In this document: positions 33,159 to 41,840 of the stretch, piece after piece
Numbering within the stretch: position 1 is the stretch's first letter
Layout: each line of letters opens with the position of its first letter
Source of the DNA: Xaviernesmea rhizosphaerae
Lineage (GTDB): Bacteria; Pseudomonadota; Alphaproteobacteria; Rhizobiales; Rhizobiaceae
DNA: 64,000 nt
Assembly (NCBI RefSeq): GCF_001938945.1
Contig: NZ_MKIO01000018.1
Location: forward strand, 1 to 64,000
Direction: 5' to 3'
Translations under genes and position numbers: made by a program
The notes under the pieces: model-generated
The model's database searches: none
Told to the model about the DNA's origin: nothing
The model's input: the letters and a program-made list of their open reading frames with translations, nothing else

Positions 33159-34487
33159 ATGAGCTATCACAACCCCCACACGCCGCCGCGCAAATCGGCG
33201 ACCTTCGACGATCACACGCTCGCCGAAATCCGCCGCGCCGCCGCCACTGGCATCTATGACATTCGCGGCGCCGGCACCAAGCGCAAGGTGCCGCATTTCG
33301 ACGATCTCCTGTTCCTCGGTGCCTCGATCTCGCGCTACCCGCTCGAAGGCTATCGCGAGAAGTGCGACACCACGGTCACGCTCGGCACCCGCTTCGCCAA
33401 GAAGCCGATCACGCTGAAGACGCCGATCACCATTGCCGGCATGAGCTTTGGCGCGCTGTCCGGTAATGCCAAGGAAGCGCTCGGTCGGGGCGCGACCATC
33501 GCCGGGACCTCCACCACCACGGGCGATGGCGGCATGACGGATGAGGAGCGCGGCCATTCGCAGACGCTCGTCTATCAATATCTGCCCTCGCGCTATGGCA
33601 TGAACCCGAAGGACCTGCGCCGCGCCGATGCCATCGAGATCGTCGTCGGCCAGGGCGCCAAGCCCGGCGGCGGCGGCATGCTGCTCGGCCAGAAGATTTC
33701 CGACCGCGTGGCCAATATGCGCAACCTGCCCAAGGGCATCGACCAGCGCTCGGCCTGCCGCCATCCCGACTGGACCGGCCCCGACGACCTCGAGATCAAG
33801 ATCCTCGAGCTGCGCGAGATCACCGACTGGGAAAAGCCGATCTATATCAAGGTCGGCGGCTCCCGGCCCTATTACGATACCGCGCTGGCGGTGAAGGCCG
33901 GCGCCGATGTCGTCGTGCTCGACGGCATGCAGGGCGGCACGGCGGCCACGCAGGACGTGTTCATCGAGCATGTCGGCATGCCGACGCTCGCCTGCATCCG
34001 TCCGGCCGTGCAGGCGTTGCAGGATCTGGGCATGCACCGCAAGGTGCAGCTGATCGTCTCCGGCGGCATCCGCTCGGGCGCCGACGTGGCCAAGGCACTG
34101 GCGCTTGGCGCCGATGCCGTGGCCATCGGCACGGCGGCGCTGGTCGCCATCGGCGACAACGACTCGAAATGGGAAGAGGAATACAACAAGCTCGGCACGA
34201 CCGCCGGCGCTTATGACGACTGGCACGAGGGCCGGGACCCCGCCGGCATCACCACGCAGGACCCGGAGCTGGCTGCCCGCCTCGACCCGGTCGCCGCCGG
34301 TCGCCGGCTCGCCAATTATCTCAAGGTGATGACGCTGGAAGCCCAGACCATCGCCCGGGCCTGCGGCAAGAACCATCTGCACAATCTGGAGCCGGAAGAC
34401 CTCGTGGCGCTGACCATGGAGGCTGCCGCCATGGCGCAGGTGCCGCTGGCCGGCACCAGTTGGTATCCCGGCAAGGGCGGTTTCTGA
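33159..34487 (+). CDS. glxD: GlxD / N-methylglutamate synthase FMN-binding subunit
   Basis: Start at the ATG at 33159 after GAGAGG (the frame opens further upstream inside the repeat); 442 residues. It is the FMN-binding TIM-barrel domain of glutamate synthase: TPITIAGMSFGALSGNAKEALGRGA, STTTGDGGM, then GQGAKPGGGGMLLG, YIKVGGSRPYYDTALAVKAGADVVVLDGMQGGTAA, and QLIVSGGIRSGADVAKALALGADAVAIG for phosphate binding. It reduces the iminoglutarate intermediate in N-methylglutamate synthase (MgsC). Follows glxBC and precedes the GlnT-like ligase. Confidence 0.92.
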   Translation: MSYHNPHTPPRKSATFDDHTLAEIRRAAATGIYDIRGAGTKRKVPHFDDLLFLGASISRYPLEGYREKCDTTVTLGTRFAKKPITLKTPITIAGMSFGALSGNAKEALGRGATIAGTSTTTGDGGMTDEERGHSQTLVYQYLPSRYGMNPKDLRRADAIEIVVGQGAKPGGGGMLLGQKISDRVANMRNLPKGIDQRSACRHPDWTGPDDLEIKILELREITDWEKPIYIKVGGSRPYYDTALAVKAGADVVVLDGMQGGTAATQDVFIEHVGMPTLACIRPAVQALQDLGMHRKVQLIVSGGIRSGADVAKALALGADAVAIGTAALVAIGDNDSKWEEEYNKLGTTAGAYDDWHEGRDPAGITTQDPELAARLDPVAAGRRLANYLKVMTLEAQTIARACGKNHLHNLEPEDLVALTMEAAAMAQVPLAGTSWYPGKGGF

Positions 34488-34591
34488 CCGCGAAGAGAAA
34501 GCCGGCGCGCAAGGGAGGGTGCGCCGGGAAGGCGTCTGCGGCGTGGGAGTGCCGCAGGCGGTCTGGATGAGAGGGTGCGAAAGACGGCCAT

Positions 34592-34643
34592 GGAGCACCG
34601 GACCGAAAGCTTGGAACCGGCTTTCGGAAAAATCCGATGCTCC
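34592..34643. repeat. Dispersed palindromic intergenic repeat, copy 8
   Basis: One of the best-conserved copies: GGAGCACCGGA...TCCGATGCTCC around GAAAGCTTGGAACCGGCTTTC. It lies between glxD and the GlnT-like gene. Confidence 0.75.
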
Positions 34644-34699
34644 AGAGATCGCCGCGTCCTTTTCATCTGTCTGCAAGACAAACGATAAAGGGGAATACC

Positions 34700-36007
34700 G
34701 TGACACATGACCTCTCCGCATTCGCCGCCGAGCGCGGCATCAAATACTTCATGATCAGCTATACCGACCTGTTTGGCGGCCAGCGCGCCAAGCTGGTGCC
34801 GACCCAGGCGATCGCCGACATGCAGGCCGACGGGGCGGGCTTTGCCGGCTTCGCCACCTGGCTCGACCTCACCCCCGCCCATCCCGATCTCTTCGCCGTG
34901 CCGGATGCCGCCTCCGTCATCCAGCTGCCCTGGAAGAAGGAGGTGGCCTGGGTGGCCGCCGACTGCGTGATGGAGGACAAGCCGGTCGGTCAGGCGCCGC
35001 GCACGGTGCTGAAGCGGCTGGTGGACGAAGCCGCCACCGAAGGCCTGCGGGTCAAGACCGGCGTCGAGCCGGAATTCTTCCTGATCGCGCCCGATGGCTC
35101 GAAGATCTCCGACCCCTATGATACCGCGGAAAAGCCCTGCTACGACCAGCAGGCGCTGTTGCGCCGCTATGACGTGATCGCCGAGATCTGCGACCATATG
35201 CTGGAGCTCGGCTGGAAGCCCTATCAGAACGACCATGAGGACGCGAACGGCCAGTTCGAGATGAACTGGGAATATGACGACGCCCTGAAGACGGCCGACA
35301 AGCATTCCTTCTTCAAGTTCATGGTCAAGTCGGTGGCCGAGAAGCACGGGCTTCGCGCCACCTTCATGCCCAAGCCGTTCAAGGGGCTGACGGGCAATGG
35401 CTGCCATGCCCATATCTCGGTCTGGGATCTCGAGGGCAAGGTCAATGCCTTCGCCGACAAGACCATGCCCTTCGGTCTTTCGGCCAAAGGCAAGACCTTC
35501 CTCGGCGGCATCATGAAACACGCCTCAGCGCTGGCCGCCGTCACCAATCCCACGGTCAATTCCTACAAGCGCATCAATGCGCCGCGCACGATCTCGGGCG
35601 CGACCTGGGCGCCGAACACGGTGACCTGGACCGGCAACAACCGCACCCACATGGTGCGCGTGCCCGGCCCCGGCCGCTTCGAGCTGCGCCTGCCGGATGG
35701 CGCGGTGAACCCCTATCTCCTGCAGGCGATCATCATCGCCGCCGGCCTCTCCGGCCTGCGGACCAATGCCGATCCCGGCCGCCATTACGACATCGACATG
35801 TATCGCGAGGGCCACACGGTCACCGACGCGCCGCGCCTGCCTTTGAACCTGCTCGACGCGCTGCGCGAATATGAGCGCGACACCGTGCTGCAGGAAGCCC
35901 TCGGCACGGAGTTTTCCGCCGCCTATCTCAAGCTCAAGCATGACGAGTGGAACGCGCATTGCGCCCAGTTCACCGAGTGGGAACGCCAGACCACGCTCGA
36001 CATCTGA
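34700..36007 (+). CDS. glnT: GlnT-type ligase: type III glutamine synthetase / gamma-glutamylmethylamide synthetase
   Basis: Start at GTG 34700, 6 bases after AAAGGGGA, giving 435 residues. Glutamine synthetase family landmarks are visible: the N-terminal beta-grasp IKYFMISYTDLFGGQRAK, the metal-binding GVEPEFFLIAPDG, NGQFEMNW, TGNGCHAHISVWD and NSYKRINAP, then TWTGNNRTHMVRVPGPGRFELRLPDGAVNPYL. Glutamine synthetase and gamma-glutamylmethylamide synthetase (GMAS) share these. Location directly after glxBCD and close to soxBDAG argues for GMAS, which joins methylamine to glutamate, but the rhizobial name for this gene is glnT. Distinguishing residues cannot be assigned by eye. Confidence 0.88.
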   Translation: MTHDLSAFAAERGIKYFMISYTDLFGGQRAKLVPTQAIADMQADGAGFAGFATWLDLTPAHPDLFAVPDAASVIQLPWKKEVAWVAADCVMEDKPVGQAPRTVLKRLVDEAATEGLRVKTGVEPEFFLIAPDGSKISDPYDTAEKPCYDQQALLRRYDVIAEICDHMLELGWKPYQNDHEDANGQFEMNWEYDDALKTADKHSFFKFMVKSVAEKHGLRATFMPKPFKGLTGNGCHAHISVWDLEGKVNAFADKTMPFGLSAKGKTFLGGIMKHASALAAVTNPTVNSYKRINAPRTISGATWAPNTVTWTGNNRTHMVRVPGPGRFELRLPDGAVNPYLLQAIIIAAGLSGLRTNADPGRHYDIDMYREGHTVTDAPRLPLNLLDALREYERDTVLQEALGTEFSAAYLKLKHDEWNAHCAQFTEWERQTTLDI

Positions 36008-36189
36008 TCCTTTCCCCGGCCGTGTCCAGGGCGGCCGCTTCCCTCGCGCTTCGGCGCGGGGTCCTTTGGCGTGGCGCAGAGCCGGTGCGGACCGCATTTG
36101 AAAAGCGGTTGCGTACAGCCTGTCCGCAGCCTATGGGCTTGCCGGGGTTTCCCTGCTGACACCTGACGAAAATTGAAGGAATGTGCCGC

Positions 36190-37077
36190 ATGTCGCACTT
36201 CGTCTTGACCGTTGCCTGCCAGTCGACCCGCGGCATCGTGGCCGCCATTTCCGGTTACCTGGCCAAGATGGGTTGCAACATCGTCGACAGCGCCCAATTC
36301 GACGATCTCCAGACCGGCCGCTTCTTCATGCGCGTCTCGTTTCTCTCCGAAGAGGGGGCAGGCGCCGCTGCGATCCGCGAGGGGTTTATGGCGGAGGTCG
36401 CCAGCCAGTTCGCCATGGAGGCGCATCTCTATCACGGCAGCGACCGCACCAAGGTGCTGCTGATGGTCTCGCGCTTCGGCCATTGCCTGAACGATCTGCT
36501 CTATCGCTGGAAGATCGGCGCGCTGCCGATCGACATCGTCGGCGTCGTCTCCAACCATTTCGATTACCAGAAGCTGGTGGTGAACCACGATATTCCCTTC
36601 CACCACATCAAGGTAACCAAGGAGAACAAGCCGAAGGCGGAAGCGCAGCTGATGGACATCGTCCAGGCCACCGGCACGGAGCTGGTGGTGCTGGCGCGCT
36701 ACATGCAGGTGCTCTCCGACGCGATGTGCCGGACCATGTCGGGCCGCATCATCAACATCCACCATTCCTTCCTGCCGAGCTTCAAGGGCGCCAATCCCTA
36801 CAAGCAGGCCTATGAGCGCGGGGTGAAGCTGATCGGCGCGACGGCGCATTACGTCACCGCCGATCTCGACGAAGGGCCGATCATCGAGCAGGACGTGGCG
36901 CGCATCACCCATGCACAGTCGGCCGAAGATTACGTCTCGATCGGTCGCGATGTCGAGGCGCAGGTGCTGGCGCGCGCCATCCACGCCCATATCCATCACC
37001 GCACCTTCATCAATGGCAACCGCACCGTCGTCTTCCCGCCTAGCCCCGGCTCCTATGCGTCGGAACGGATGGGATAA
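36190..37077 (+). CDS. purU: Formyltetrahydrofolate deformylase
   Basis: Start at ATG 36190 rather than 36181, because GAAGGA lies 10 bases upstream of 36190; 295 residues. An N-terminal ACT domain (FVLTVACQSTRGIVAAISGYLAKMGCNIVDSAQF) is followed by the formyltransferase-like domain. There FHHIKVTKENKPKAE, the catalytic HHSFLPSFKGANPY and GATAHYVTADLDEGPIIEQD are visible. It hydrolyses 10-formyl-tetrahydrofolate to formate and free folate, recycling the folate that the sox/mgd enzyme loads with methyl carbon. It is the first of two copies in the window, the second being at 55563-56480. Confidence 0.94.
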   Translation: MSHFVLTVACQSTRGIVAAISGYLAKMGCNIVDSAQFDDLQTGRFFMRVSFLSEEGAGAAAIREGFMAEVASQFAMEAHLYHGSDRTKVLLMVSRFGHCLNDLLYRWKIGALPIDIVGVVSNHFDYQKLVVNHDIPFHHIKVTKENKPKAEAQLMDIVQATGTELVVLARYMQVLSDAMCRTMSGRIINIHHSFLPSFKGANPYKQAYERGVKLIGATAHYVTADLDEGPIIEQDVARITHAQSAEDYVSIGRDVEAQVLARAIHAHIHHRTFINGNRTVVFPPSPGSYASERMG

Positions 37078-37101
37078 GCGACAAACGGAGGGCGTGAAAC
37101 C

Positions 37102-37755
37102 ATGGCTGAGGAGCCGGCAAAGACCAAGGCGGCCAAGGCGGCGCTGACGCAGAATCCGCATGCCGTGCGCGAGCCGCGCGCCAAGAACCTGGAGCTTGCA
37201 ATCGGCCATGAGGTGCGCACCCAGCGCAAGAAGCTCGGGATTACCGTCGCCGATCTTTCGGCCGCCACGGGGATCTCGGTCGGCATGCTCTCCAAGATCG
37301 AGAACGGCAATATCTCGGCCTCGCTCGGCACGCTGCAGTCGCTCTCCGAGGCGCTGGCCATGCCGATCACGGCCTTCTTTCGCGGCTATGAGGAGCCGCA
37401 CAGCGCCAGCTTCGTCAAGGCGGGGCAGGGGGTGAACATCGAGCGGCGCGGAACGCGGGCGGGCCATCAGTACAGCCTGCTCGGCCACATCGCCAACAAT
37501 TCCACCGGCGTGGAGGTGGAGCCCTATCTGATCACGCTCAATGCCGAATCCGACGTGTTTCCGACCTTCCAGCACGAGGGCATGGAGTTCCTCTATATGC
37601 TGGAGGGCGAGGTGGTCTACCGGCATGGAGACAGCCTCTACCGGATGGAGGCCGGCGACGCGTTGTTCTTCGATGCCGATGCGCCGCATGGGCCAGAGGA
37701 ACTGGTGACGCTGCCGGCGCGCTATCTCTCGATCATCTGTTACGCCAAGGGCTGA
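37102..37755 (+). CDS. XRE-family transcriptional regulator with C-terminal cupin
   Basis: A 217-residue protein with GGAGGG before the ATG. After a charged N-terminus comes the HTH_3 domain (about 33-90): LGITVADLSAATGISVGMLSKIENGNISASLGTLQSLSEAL. The cupin_2 domain (about 140-215) reads HEGMEFLYMLEGEVVYRHGDSLYRMEAGDALFFDADAPHGPEEL. This layout is common for regulators of amino-acid and C1 catabolism. It is 24 bp after purU on the same strand, so it probably controls or feeds back on the glx-glnT-purU unit. Confidence 0.9.
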   Translation: MAEEPAKTKAAKAALTQNPHAVREPRAKNLELAIGHEVRTQRKKLGITVADLSAATGISVGMLSKIENGNISASLGTLQSLSEALAMPITAFFRGYEEPHSASFVKAGQGVNIERRGTRAGHQYSLLGHIANNSTGVEVEPYLITLNAESDVFPTFQHEGMEFLYMLEGEVVYRHGDSLYRMEAGDALFFDADAPHGPEELVTLPARYLSIICYAKG

Positions 37756-37876
37756 TCGCCGCCCGGAAGGATCGCCATTCCGCGAAACCCGGGAAAGGCG
37801 AAAAATCCTGCGTTGATGCCCGCGGAGAAAATGCCGACAAAGGCGGCGTCGACAGTTTTCACGGGAATGTTTCCGC

Positions 37877-38923
37877 ATGACGCATTATACGCCTGCCGCC
37901 GACCGCTACGAGGTCGGGCAATTTCGCCGCGCCGGCCGCAGCGGTCTGGACCTGCCGCTGATCTCCTTCGGCCTCTGGCACAATTTCGGCGATACGACGA
38001 CGCTCGATCGCCAGCGCCAGATTCTGTTCAAGGCCTTCGATCTGGGCATCACCCATTTCGATCTCGCCAACAATTACGGCCCGCCCGCCGGCAGCGCCGA
38101 GATCAATTTCGGCCGCGTGCTGAAGGAGGATCTCAAGGCCTATCGCGACGAGCTGATCATCTCAACCAAGGCCGGCTGGGATATGTGGCCCGGTCCTTAC
38201 GGACGCGGCGGCGGCGGGCGCAAGGCGCTCCTGTCCAGCCTCGACCAGAGCCTGTCGCGCATGGGTCTCGACTATGTCGATATCTTCTACTCGCACCGCT
38301 ATGACGCGACGACGCCCTTGGAAGAAACCGCCGATGCGCTGGCCAGCGCCGTGCAGCAGGGCAAGGCGCTGTATGTCGGCATTTCCTCCTATTCCGGCCG
38401 CAAGACCCGGGAAATCGCAGCCCTTCTGGCCGAGCGCCGCGTGCCGCTGTTGCTGAACCAGCCCTCCTACAACCTCTTCAACCGCTGGGTGGAAGGCGAC
38501 CTGCTCGCCGCCTGCGACGAGGTCGGCGCCGGCGTCATCGCCTTCACCCCGCTCGCCCAGGGGCTCCTGACGGGCAAGTATCTGAACGGCATCCCCGAGG
38601 ACGCGCGCGTCAACCGGCCGGGCGGCGACTTCCTGCGGCCGGAGCATCTGAAGGACGAGAACATCGCGCGCGCCCGCGCCCTGAACGAGATCGCCAAGGC
38701 GCGCGGCCAGAGCCTCGCCCAGATGGCGATCGCCTGGGTGCTGCGCGACAAGCGCGTGACCTCCGCACTGATCGGCGCCAGCTCGCCGGAGCAGGTGGCC
38801 GAAAATCTCGGCGCCTTCTCCAATCTCTCCTTCTCGGAGGAAGAGCTGAAGGCGATCGACGTCCATGCCGTCGAAGGCGGCGTCAATCTCTGGGAAAAGC
38901 CCTCGACCGAAGAAGCGGTCTGA
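37877..38923 (+). CDS. Aldo/keto reductase, YghZ-like
   Basis: A 348-residue TIM-barrel reductase. The catalytic tetrad is visible: Asp and Tyr in FDLANNYGPPAGSAE, Lys in IISTKAGWD, and His in VDIFYSHRYD. The C-terminal NADPH-binding region ends with VTSALIGASSPEQVAENLGAF. Length and the GWDMWPGPYG stretch match the L-glyceraldehyde-3-phosphate reductase (YghZ) group, which reduces aldehydes including methylglyoxal. Only a weak ribosome site precedes the ATG. It faces the MFS gene, and its role in the locus is not evident. Confidence 0.88.
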   Translation: MTHYTPAADRYEVGQFRRAGRSGLDLPLISFGLWHNFGDTTTLDRQRQILFKAFDLGITHFDLANNYGPPAGSAEINFGRVLKEDLKAYRDELIISTKAGWDMWPGPYGRGGGGRKALLSSLDQSLSRMGLDYVDIFYSHRYDATTPLEETADALASAVQQGKALYVGISSYSGRKTREIAALLAERRVPLLLNQPSYNLFNRWVEGDLLAACDEVGAGVIAFTPLAQGLLTGKYLNGIPEDARVNRPGGDFLRPEHLKDENIARARALNEIAKARGQSLAQMAIAWVLRDKRVTSALIGASSPEQVAENLGAFSNLSFSEEELKAIDVHAVEGGVNLWEKPSTEEAV

Positions 38924-39087
38924 TCAACCGGAAACCGTATGATACGGCCTGGCTGGCCGGTGCCTTGTTCCGGCCAGCCTGCAATCTTCGGGCGCGAGAG
39001 CCTTTTCTCCACCGCCACGCCTGCGCAGAGCGGGTTGATCTGCGGAAAGATCATGTGCCTGCGTGGTCCGCAAGGCAGCCGGCGCGC

Positions 39088-40308
39088 TCAGGAGGCCTGA
39101 TGCGCGGGTGTCCGGCTTTTCAGCCCGTCCAGCGCGAGAAGCAGCAGGATGCCGCCACCGCCGGCAACGGCGCTGAGGATCGCCGTGCCGGAATAGCCCG
39201 AGAGGGAGGTTCCCACACCGAAGATCAGCGCGCCGAGGCCCGCGCCCAGGAACATGTTGACCGAGATCAGCGCGCTGCCGAGGCCCGGCCGGTCGGCGAT
39301 CAGGTCCTGCAGATAGGTGATGGGAATGCTGATCAGCGCGGCGGCGCCCGCGCCCGAGATCAGGCTGAGCGCATAGACCTGCCAGACCGCATTCGACAGG
39401 CCGAGCAGCGCGAGATAGGCGACATAGAGGCCGGTGCCGAGCGCCAGCGTCGCCATGGCGCCGATGCGGCGGATAAGGGGCGCAAGCGCGATGATGAAGA
39501 CCACCTCCAGCAGCGCGACGATGCCGATGACGATGCCGATATCGGCCACGCCGCCCTTGACCGGGCCGGTGACGATCAGCGAGAGCACGGCCCCGTTCAC
39601 ATGCAGCATGGAGGTGACGAGCGAGACGCCGAGGACGCGCAGGAGAATGCGCGGCGTGGCGACATGGGCCAGCGCCGCCCAGTAGCTCAAATGGTTGATG
39701 ACGAGGGCGTCATTGGGCGCCACCTTGGGCAGGAAGGCGATGATGAGGCCCAGGCAGGCGATGGCCGCAAGGGTGGAGAAGAGATAGGCCGGCAGCATGC
39801 TGGCCGAGCCCGTGAGCAGCACGCCGGTAATGCCGGGAACCAGCACCCAGGAGAGCGAGATCATCGCCCTGACGCCGGCATTGACGCTGGCCACATCCTC
39901 GCGCTTCATCCGGTTGGTCGCCGCCCGCGCATTGGCGAAGAGCAGGGAATTCAGCGCGCCATAGGCCGGCAGCAGCAGGAGGCCGGAGAGGATGAAGGTG
40001 CTCTTGGCCGGCAGGAGATAGATCGCGCCATAGCCGGCAATGCCGAACAGGCCAACGGACAGCATCATCCGCCTGTAGTCGCCCAGCCGGTCGGCAATAT
40101 TGCCGACCAGGATGCTGATGACGACATTGACCGCCGAGGCTGTCCCCATCAGCAGGGAGAATTGCGTATCCGTCAGCCTTAGCTCACGAATGCCGACCAC
40201 GGACATATAGGGCCCGGTGGCCGCGCCGGAAAAGCCGAAGGCGAAGATGGCGAGCATGGTGGTGCGCACCGTCGGATTGCGGTAGGCGTCAGGAATGCGC
40301 AATGACAT
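39088..40308 (-). CDS. MFS transporter, sugar-efflux (SetA)-like
   Basis: A 406-residue protein with about 12 hydrophobic segments and the MFS loop between helices 2 and 3 (GNIADRLGDYRRMMLSVGLFG). The layout resembles the SetA/sugar efflux transporter group. It is last in the minus-strand unit that starts with ridA and is 82 bp after the M81 peptidase gene. It probably exports or imports a small sugar derivative linked to that pathway. The ribosome site is weak, so a different start is possible. Confidence 0.8.
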   Translation of the reverse strand: MSLRIPDAYRNPTVRTTMLAIFAFGFSGAATGPYMSVVGIRELRLTDTQFSLLMGTASAVNVVISILVGNIADRLGDYRRMMLSVGLFGIAGYGAIYLLPAKSTFILSGLLLLPAYGALNSLLFANARAATNRMKREDVASVNAGVRAMISLSWVLVPGITGVLLTGSASMLPAYLFSTLAAIACLGLIIAFLPKVAPNDALVINHLSYWAALAHVATPRILLRVLGVSLVTSMLHVNGAVLSLIVTGPVKGGVADIGIVIGIVALLEVVFIIALAPLIRRIGAMATLALGTGLYVAYLALLGLSNAVWQVYALSLISGAGAAALISIPITYLQDLIADRPGLGSALISVNMFLGAGLGALIFGVGTSLSGYSGTAILSAVAGGGGILLLLALDGLKSRTPAHQAS

Positions 40309-40390
40309 AGGATAAGACCTCGCGGCGTGCGGAGGGGCTTGAGAAGAGCACGCCGCTGAAGGGTTGAAGCGAAAAGGGGACGCCTTCCTG

Positions 40391-41827
40391 TTATGCCCAG
40401 CGGGCTGAGAAGGCGACGTCGGGACTATAGCCGAAATCCCGGTCGAAGGGGAAGGCGGGACGTTGCCGGCGATGGCTGGAAAGGGCGGGAATGTCCTGGT
40501 TCACCACGCCATCGGTGAGCGCCATCAGATTGGGATTGGCGATCGGCGCCAGCTCCGGCGAGAGATAGCCCGACTTGACCACGACGAGCCGCGCCACCTT
40601 CGGATCCAGCCCGAGCAGCGTGAAATCGGCGATATCGTGATAGGGCCGGCGCTTGGCCGCGAGCACGAGCGTGATGCCGCCGATGGCGACCACGGCCTGA
40701 TGGTCCGCCGGCGTCGCGCCTTTTTGCAGCCGGATCACCTTGGCCGAGACGGAGACCGGGCGGCTTGCCGGATCGAGCGTGGCGCCGATCGAAAGCGAGA
40801 TCTCGGCCCCTTCGCCCGCGGTAAAGCAGGCCTCGACCGCCGGCCGGTCGGTGATGCCGGCCATGATCACATCGCGAAAGCCGCGTTCGATCAGGGCGGC
40901 GAGCACATCCGCCCGGTCTCCCACCCCACCGCCGGTCGGGTTGTCGCCTGAGTCGGCCAGAATGATCGGCCGCGTCTCGGTCTTCTCGGCAATGTCGAGC
41001 ATCTCTGCGAGCGGGCCGGTTACGGGGCCGAAGCGGAAATCCTCGCGGGCGTTCCAGTAGCTTTCGGCGATCTCCCGGGCGACCGCTTCGGCCGCTGCCT
41101 TGTCGCTGGCAGTGACGACGGCGCAGGCGGTGGCGCGCGGCTCGTCGGCCCAGACATAGCCGATCATCAGATTGGCATCGAGAATGCCGGGCCGGGCATC
41201 GTAGCCCGGCAGGGCGGCATAGAGGCTCGCGGTCGGCTCGTCCTCCGTGGAGGTGCGCTCGCCCGGCAGCAGCACTGGCACCTTCGCCCAGGCGACGCCC
41301 GGCTTCACGCCCGTCTTCAGGGCCTCGACCAGCATGGACCAGGCGCGTAGGCGCGTCTCATGCGTGTCGATATGCGGGGCCGTGCGATAGGCGGCGAAGA
41401 TGTCGATCTGGTCGATGATCCTCTGGCTGACATTGCCGTGCAGGTCGTAGCTCGTCGCCACCACGCAGTCCGGGCCGACGAGCGCGCAGGCGGCCGAGAT
41501 CCAGTCGCCCTCGGCATCGTCCATGCCCTCGACATTCATCGCGCCATGCATGGCGAGATAGAGCCCGTCCAGCGGCAGGGCGGCCTTCAGCCGCTCCAGA
41601 AACTCCGCCTTGAAGCCCTCATAGGTGGCGCGCGCCACCGGGCCGCCCGGCACGGCGCGGGCATGGAGCAGCGGCAGCGCGGCAATGCCCTCGGTCGCCA
41701 GGAAGCTGAAATAATCGGCGGCGAGCAGGTCCTCGCCCCGCATGACCCTGAAATCCTCCGGCTGCATCAGCACAGGGGAATAGGTGGAGCATTCGGTATG
41801 GATACCGCCAACGGCAACCCGTTTCAT
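40391..41827 (-). CDS. M81-family metallopeptidase (MlrC-like), first copy
   Basis: A 478-residue protein of the M81/MlrC family. Typical segments are VGGIHTECSTYSPV at the N-terminus, TYEGFKAEFLERLKAALPLDGLYLAMHGAM, the putative zinc site SYDLHGNVSQRIIDQID followed by AAYRTAPHIDTHETRLRA, and the C-terminal domain start ILADSGDNPTGGGVGDRADVL. The founding member hydrolyses the linear tetrapeptide of microcystin breakdown; substrates of rhizobial paralogues are unknown. AAGGA precedes the ATG, and the gene is 13 bp after the GH20 gene. A second M81 gene lies at 46735-48207. Confidence 0.9.
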   Translation of the reverse strand: MKRVAVGGIHTECSTYSPVLMQPEDFRVMRGEDLLAADYFSFLATEGIAALPLLHARAVPGGPVARATYEGFKAEFLERLKAALPLDGLYLAMHGAMNVEGMDDAEGDWISAACALVGPDCVVATSYDLHGNVSQRIIDQIDIFAAYRTAPHIDTHETRLRAWSMLVEALKTGVKPGVAWAKVPVLLPGERTSTEDEPTASLYAALPGYDARPGILDANLMIGYVWADEPRATACAVVTASDKAAAEAVAREIAESYWNAREDFRFGPVTGPLAEMLDIAEKTETRPIILADSGDNPTGGGVGDRADVLAALIERGFRDVIMAGITDRPAVEACFTAGEGAEISLSIGATLDPASRPVSVSAKVIRLQKGATPADHQAVVAIGGITLVLAAKRRPYHDIADFTLLGLDPKVARLVVVKSGYLSPELAPIANPNLMALTDGVVNQDIPALSSHRRQRPAFPFDRDFGYSPDVAFSARWA

Positions 41828-41840
41828 GGGGTCTGGTCCT

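Noticed and set aside
35923..37878. Minus-strand 651-codon frame opposite purU and the XRE-cupin gene
   Set aside because: Mirror of two recognisable genes with good ribosome sites on the plus strand.
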